Shown here: positions 5,084-6,530 of the stretch, piece by piece | Layout: each line of letters starts with the position of its first letter | How positions within the stretch are numbered: the stretch's first letter is position 1 | NCBI GenBank assembly: GCA_024653905.1 | Contig: JANLGZ010000020.1 | Coordinates: 1 to 6,530, forward strand | Length of the DNA: 6,530 nucleotides | From: an archaeon | Lineage (GTDB): Archaea > Iainarchaeota > Iainarchaeia > Iainarchaeales > Iainarchaeaceae | Reading direction: 5' to 3' | Notes under the pieces: model-generated | The model's input: only the letters and a program-made list of their open reading frames with translations | Told to the model about the DNA's origin: nothing | Databases searched by the model: none | Program-made: the position numbers and the translations under genes

Positions 5084-5307
5084 TTCACAACCCCCGTGAT
5101 TATACTCCCTGCTGCTTTTAAAAAATAAATTCCCCCGATAATTGTTATTGCAAAAATTGCCATAATTCCAAGCGGATTTGATGTTGATAGAGCTCCTTTT
5201 ATTAGAAATATCTGCTGAAAATTACCAAACATTATCAAAAGCACTATGCTTGCAAATAATGACAATATTCCTATTGCCAGTAAAAAGGTTGTTTTTGGTT
5301 TAATCAT
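5080..5307 (-). CDS. Small two-helix membrane protein, 75 aa, unknown function
   Basis: The product starts MIKPKTTFLLAIGILSLFAS and has two hydrophobic segments, about 7-27 and 45-71, joined by a loop containing STSNP. Short basic ends suggest both termini are cytoplasmic (inference). I do not recognise a family. It overlaps the pth2 stop by 1 bp (TAATG) and the GTPase start by 4 bp (ATGA), so it sits tightly coupled between two translation-related genes. No Shine-Dalgarno sequence is evident at its start; it may be translated by re-initiation after pth2. The coupling is the best functional clue, but physical partnership is not shown. Confidence 0.84.
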   Translation of the reverse strand: MIKPKTTFLLAIGILSLFASIVLLIMFGNFQQIFLIKGALSTSNPLGIMAIFAITIIGGIYFLKAAGSIITGVVK

Positions 5308-5657
5308 TAGAGCAATTTTAGTTCCTTTGTGAACTTATTGATTTCGCTTTCTGGAGCTGGTCCTATTCCAACTGCTGTTGGTTCTCCCGGTTCTATCTGT
5401 GTTCTTCCTGCATCCTTGATTAATGAGCATGGGAATAAGTTTTTCATTTCCTGAAACAATTCAAGCAGTTCTTTTTTTGAATTAACTTTAAGCACGATTT
5501 TTGCCTGACCCTGGGCTTTCCATTGTTCAATCGCTTTCGGGTCTTTGAGAAGCGTTTTTTCATATGCTTCAAGCGATGCATGGCTCGATTGGGCGGCAAT
5601 CTTTCCTTTTCCCATTCCAAGATCTGCCCTGATAACAATAACCTGTTTATAATCCAT
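5307..5657 (-). CDS. pth2: Peptidyl-tRNA hydrolase, Pth2 (archaeal/eukaryotic) type
   Basis: The 116-aa product matches Pth2 along its full length: KQVIVIRADLGMGKGKIAAQ with SSHAS, then AKIVLKVNSKKELLELF, then KDAGRTQIEPGEPTAVGIGP, APESEI and the ending ELKLL. The conserved G-M-G-K-G-K-x-A-A-Q-x-x-H-A and D-A-G-R-T-Q-I-x-P-G motifs carry the catalytic and tRNA-binding residues. Length is normal. The enzyme frees tRNA from peptidyl-tRNA that has dropped off ribosomes. The start ATG has a TATA box centred 27 bp upstream, so it is a leaderless first gene of the operon with the 75-aa membrane protein and the GTPase. Identification is secure. Confidence 0.97.
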   Translation of the reverse strand: MDYKQVIVIRADLGMGKGKIAAQSSHASLEAYEKTLLKDPKAIEQWKAQGQAKIVLKVNSKKELLELFQEMKNLFPCSLIKDAGRTQIEPGEPTAVGIGPAPESEINKFTKELKLL

Positions 5658-5679
5658 TAGAAATTCAACGTAAACAAAG

Positions 5680-5688
5680 AATATATTT
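5680..5688 (-). promoter_or_regulatory. TATA box of the pth2 operon (leaderless)
   Basis: AATATATTT is centred about 27 bp before ATG 5657 on the minus strand. No ribosome-binding site lies between. This promoter would drive all three genes to 4334. Confidence 0.6.
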
Positions 5689-5740
5689 GTTGGTGTTGAA
5701 GGGAGTGCAATATAGAACGGTGTTGGGATGGAATAAAAAC

Positions 5741-5749
5741 TTCTTTAAA
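5741..5749 (+). promoter_or_regulatory. TATA-like element of the 68-aa membrane protein gene
   Basis: TTCTTTAAA ends about 23 bp, and its TTTAAA core is centred about 25 bp, before ATG 5772. The gene has no Shine-Dalgarno site. It lies divergent to the pth2 promoter; the 53 bp between the two TATA boxes hold two copies of GGTGTTG (5692-5698, 5719-5725). Confidence 0.5.
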
Positions 5750-5771
5750 CAGAATTTACCCCTAATTTAAT

Positions 5772-5978
5772 ATGGTTTCTGTTATTGAGATTTCAAGGAT
5801 TTCGCTACCTGTGGCCACTATTTTGGCATCCGCTTATGTATTTGGAGAAGGAAACAATTCTGGGGCAATAATTTTATTTATTGGCGGAGTGGTTTTCACT
5901 ATTATTGTTCTTTATTTGGAACACTCTTTGTTCTTGGAAAAAAAGAGCCGACAAAGAATGCCACATTTAAAAAACTAA
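5772..5978 (+). CDS. Small two-helix membrane protein, 68 aa, unknown function
   Basis: The product starts MVSVIEISRISLPVATILAS. A first, weaker hydrophobic segment (about 9-25) is followed by G-E-G-N-N-S-G, then a strong second helix (about 30-55) and a basic tail (EKKSRQRMPHLKN) that should face the cytoplasm. I do not recognise the family. It has its own leaderless-type promoter, is divergent from pth2, and ends 4 bp from the convergent gene at 5983. Base composition is like its neighbours, so there is no sign of recent transfer. Confidence 0.75.
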   Translation: MVSVIEISRISLPVATILASAYVFGEGNNSGAIILFIGGVVFTIIVLYLEHSLFLEKKSRQRMPHLKN

Positions 5979-5982
5979 ACTT

Positions 5983-6530
5983 CTAATAGCAAATTGTAAG
6001 AATACCGTCAGGGCATTCCTCTTCGATTTGTTTTCTTATTGCTTGTAGCTCTAAAAGTTCATCTTCGTTCAAATAGTCTGCAAATAAATTGTGGAACTTT
6101 CTCAACATGCCGTAAGTGAATCCTATCATAAGTTCGGCAAGTTGTGCTTCTGATTCAAAGTGAAAACTATCGTCAAGATTGAGCCCATCAATTTGTGCAG
6201 GGTGAACTTTTGAATTGCTAAGATAATTGTGGACTCTTTTATGAATTTCATCTGTTTTTTCCAGTTTTACTTTGTACTTTCTTCTGAATGCCTGAACCTT
6301 ATTTACATAGTCGTGGTCTTGAAGAGATAATTCTGCGGGAGTGATTTCTTTCTTCTGAACTTTTTCATCACCTTCAATAATTTCTTTTCTTATCTGAGAG
6401 TATATTTCTTTAGCTTCTTCTGGATTTTCTTCTATTGCTCCCAACAATTGGTTTGTTTCCCATATTGTTCTTATCAATGAATTTGCAGGGTTATATTTAT
6501 GCAACTTAACCAGTTCAAATAAGGCAAAGT
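5983..6530 (-). CDS. Uncharacterised helical protein, N-terminus beyond the right edge
   Basis: The frame ends at TAG 5983-5985 and is open to the right edge. A TTG at 6504 could start it, but the codons upstream (6505-6528: F-A-L-F-E-L-V-K) continue the same amphipathic pattern into LHKYNPANSLIRTIWE, so the real start probably lies outside the window. The visible part, about 182 residues, is soluble, Glu/Lys-rich and mostly helical. Notable segments are NPEEAKEIYSQIRKEI, VQAFRRKYKVKLEKTDEIHK and FHFESEAQLAELMIGFTYGM. Its two cysteines (EECPDGILTICY) are near the C-terminus. I do not recognise the family and see no catalytic motif. It converges on the 68-aa membrane gene with a 4-bp gap and no evident terminator. 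Confidence 0.8.
   Translation of the reverse strand, partial: FALFELVKLHKYNPANSLIRTIWETNQLLGAIEENPEEAKEIYSQIRKEIIEGDEKVQKKEITPAELSLQDHDYVNKVQAFRRKYKVKLEKTDEIHKRVHNYLSNSKVHPAQIDGLNLDDSFHFESEAQLAELMIGFTYGMLRKFHNLFADYLNEDELLELQAIRKQIEEECPDGILTICY

Noticed and set aside
5692..5725. Two GGTGTTG copies between the divergent pth2 and 68-aa gene promoters as an operator
   Set aside because: Seven-base direct repeats 27 bp apart are too short to support a claim on their own.
5983..6504. TTG at 6504 as the start of the rightmost gene
   Set aside because: The frame stays open and protein-like to the window edge, so a truncated gene is more likely.
1..6530. tRNA genes, C/D box RNAs, insertion sequences, toxin-antitoxin or defence genes
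   Set aside because: No cloverleaf, paired C and D boxes, transposase motif, terminal inverted repeats or recognisable defence domain was seen by eye.

Overview
The window looks like a piece of an archaeal chromosome, low in GC and gene dense. The evidence is four archaeal-type information-processing genes: an archaeal DnaG primase, a Holliday junction resolvase of the Hjc family, a Pth2-type peptidyl-tRNA hydrolase and a circularly permuted YlqF/RbgA-like GTPase. The transcription signals agree: A/T-rich TATA boxes lie about 24-28 bp upstream of several start codons (leaderless transcripts), while genes inside operons have Shine-Dalgarno-like or overlapping starts. Small proteins and uncharacterised membrane proteins are frequent. 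A DPANN-type or other small-genome archaeon is possible, but that placement is inference.

Layout. 1-190: end of a small membrane protein on the + strand, meeting dnaG tail to tail over a T-rich/A-rich terminator. 227-2013: a minus-strand operon of a DUF167/YggU-family gene followed by dnaG; this DnaG carries a long Arg/Asn/Pro-rich linker containing an 18-bp tandem repeat. 2014-2231: a divergent regulatory region with two + strand TATA boxes, the upstream one preceded by a perfect dyad and not followed by any normal gene. 2232-2990: hjc, a 42-aa helical protein, and a 50-aa ORF or small RNA, each with its own TATA-like element. 2996-4311: a minus-strand pair encoding a single-pass protein with a large exported beta-rich part and a coiled-coil protein with a C-terminal membrane hairpin. 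4334-5657: a minus-strand operon pth2 - 75-aa membrane protein - GTPase, with 1-bp and 4-bp overlaps. 5772-5978: a divergent 68-aa membrane protein. 5983-6530: an uncharacterised helical protein that runs off the right edge.

Functional picture. Two translation-related functions (recycling of peptidyl-tRNA, and probable GTPase-assisted ribosome assembly) are co-transcribed with a small membrane protein. Replication/RNA-processing (DnaG) and recombination (Hjc) genes face away from a shared 218-bp control region. The membrane pair at 2996-4311 is the part with least known function. I saw no tRNA, rRNA, CRISPR array, insertion sequence or phage gene. The most unusual items are the repeat-bearing DnaG linker, the dyad-plus-TATA promoter with no proper gene, the membrane pair, and the hairpin-plus-T8 inside the small ORF at 2838-2990.
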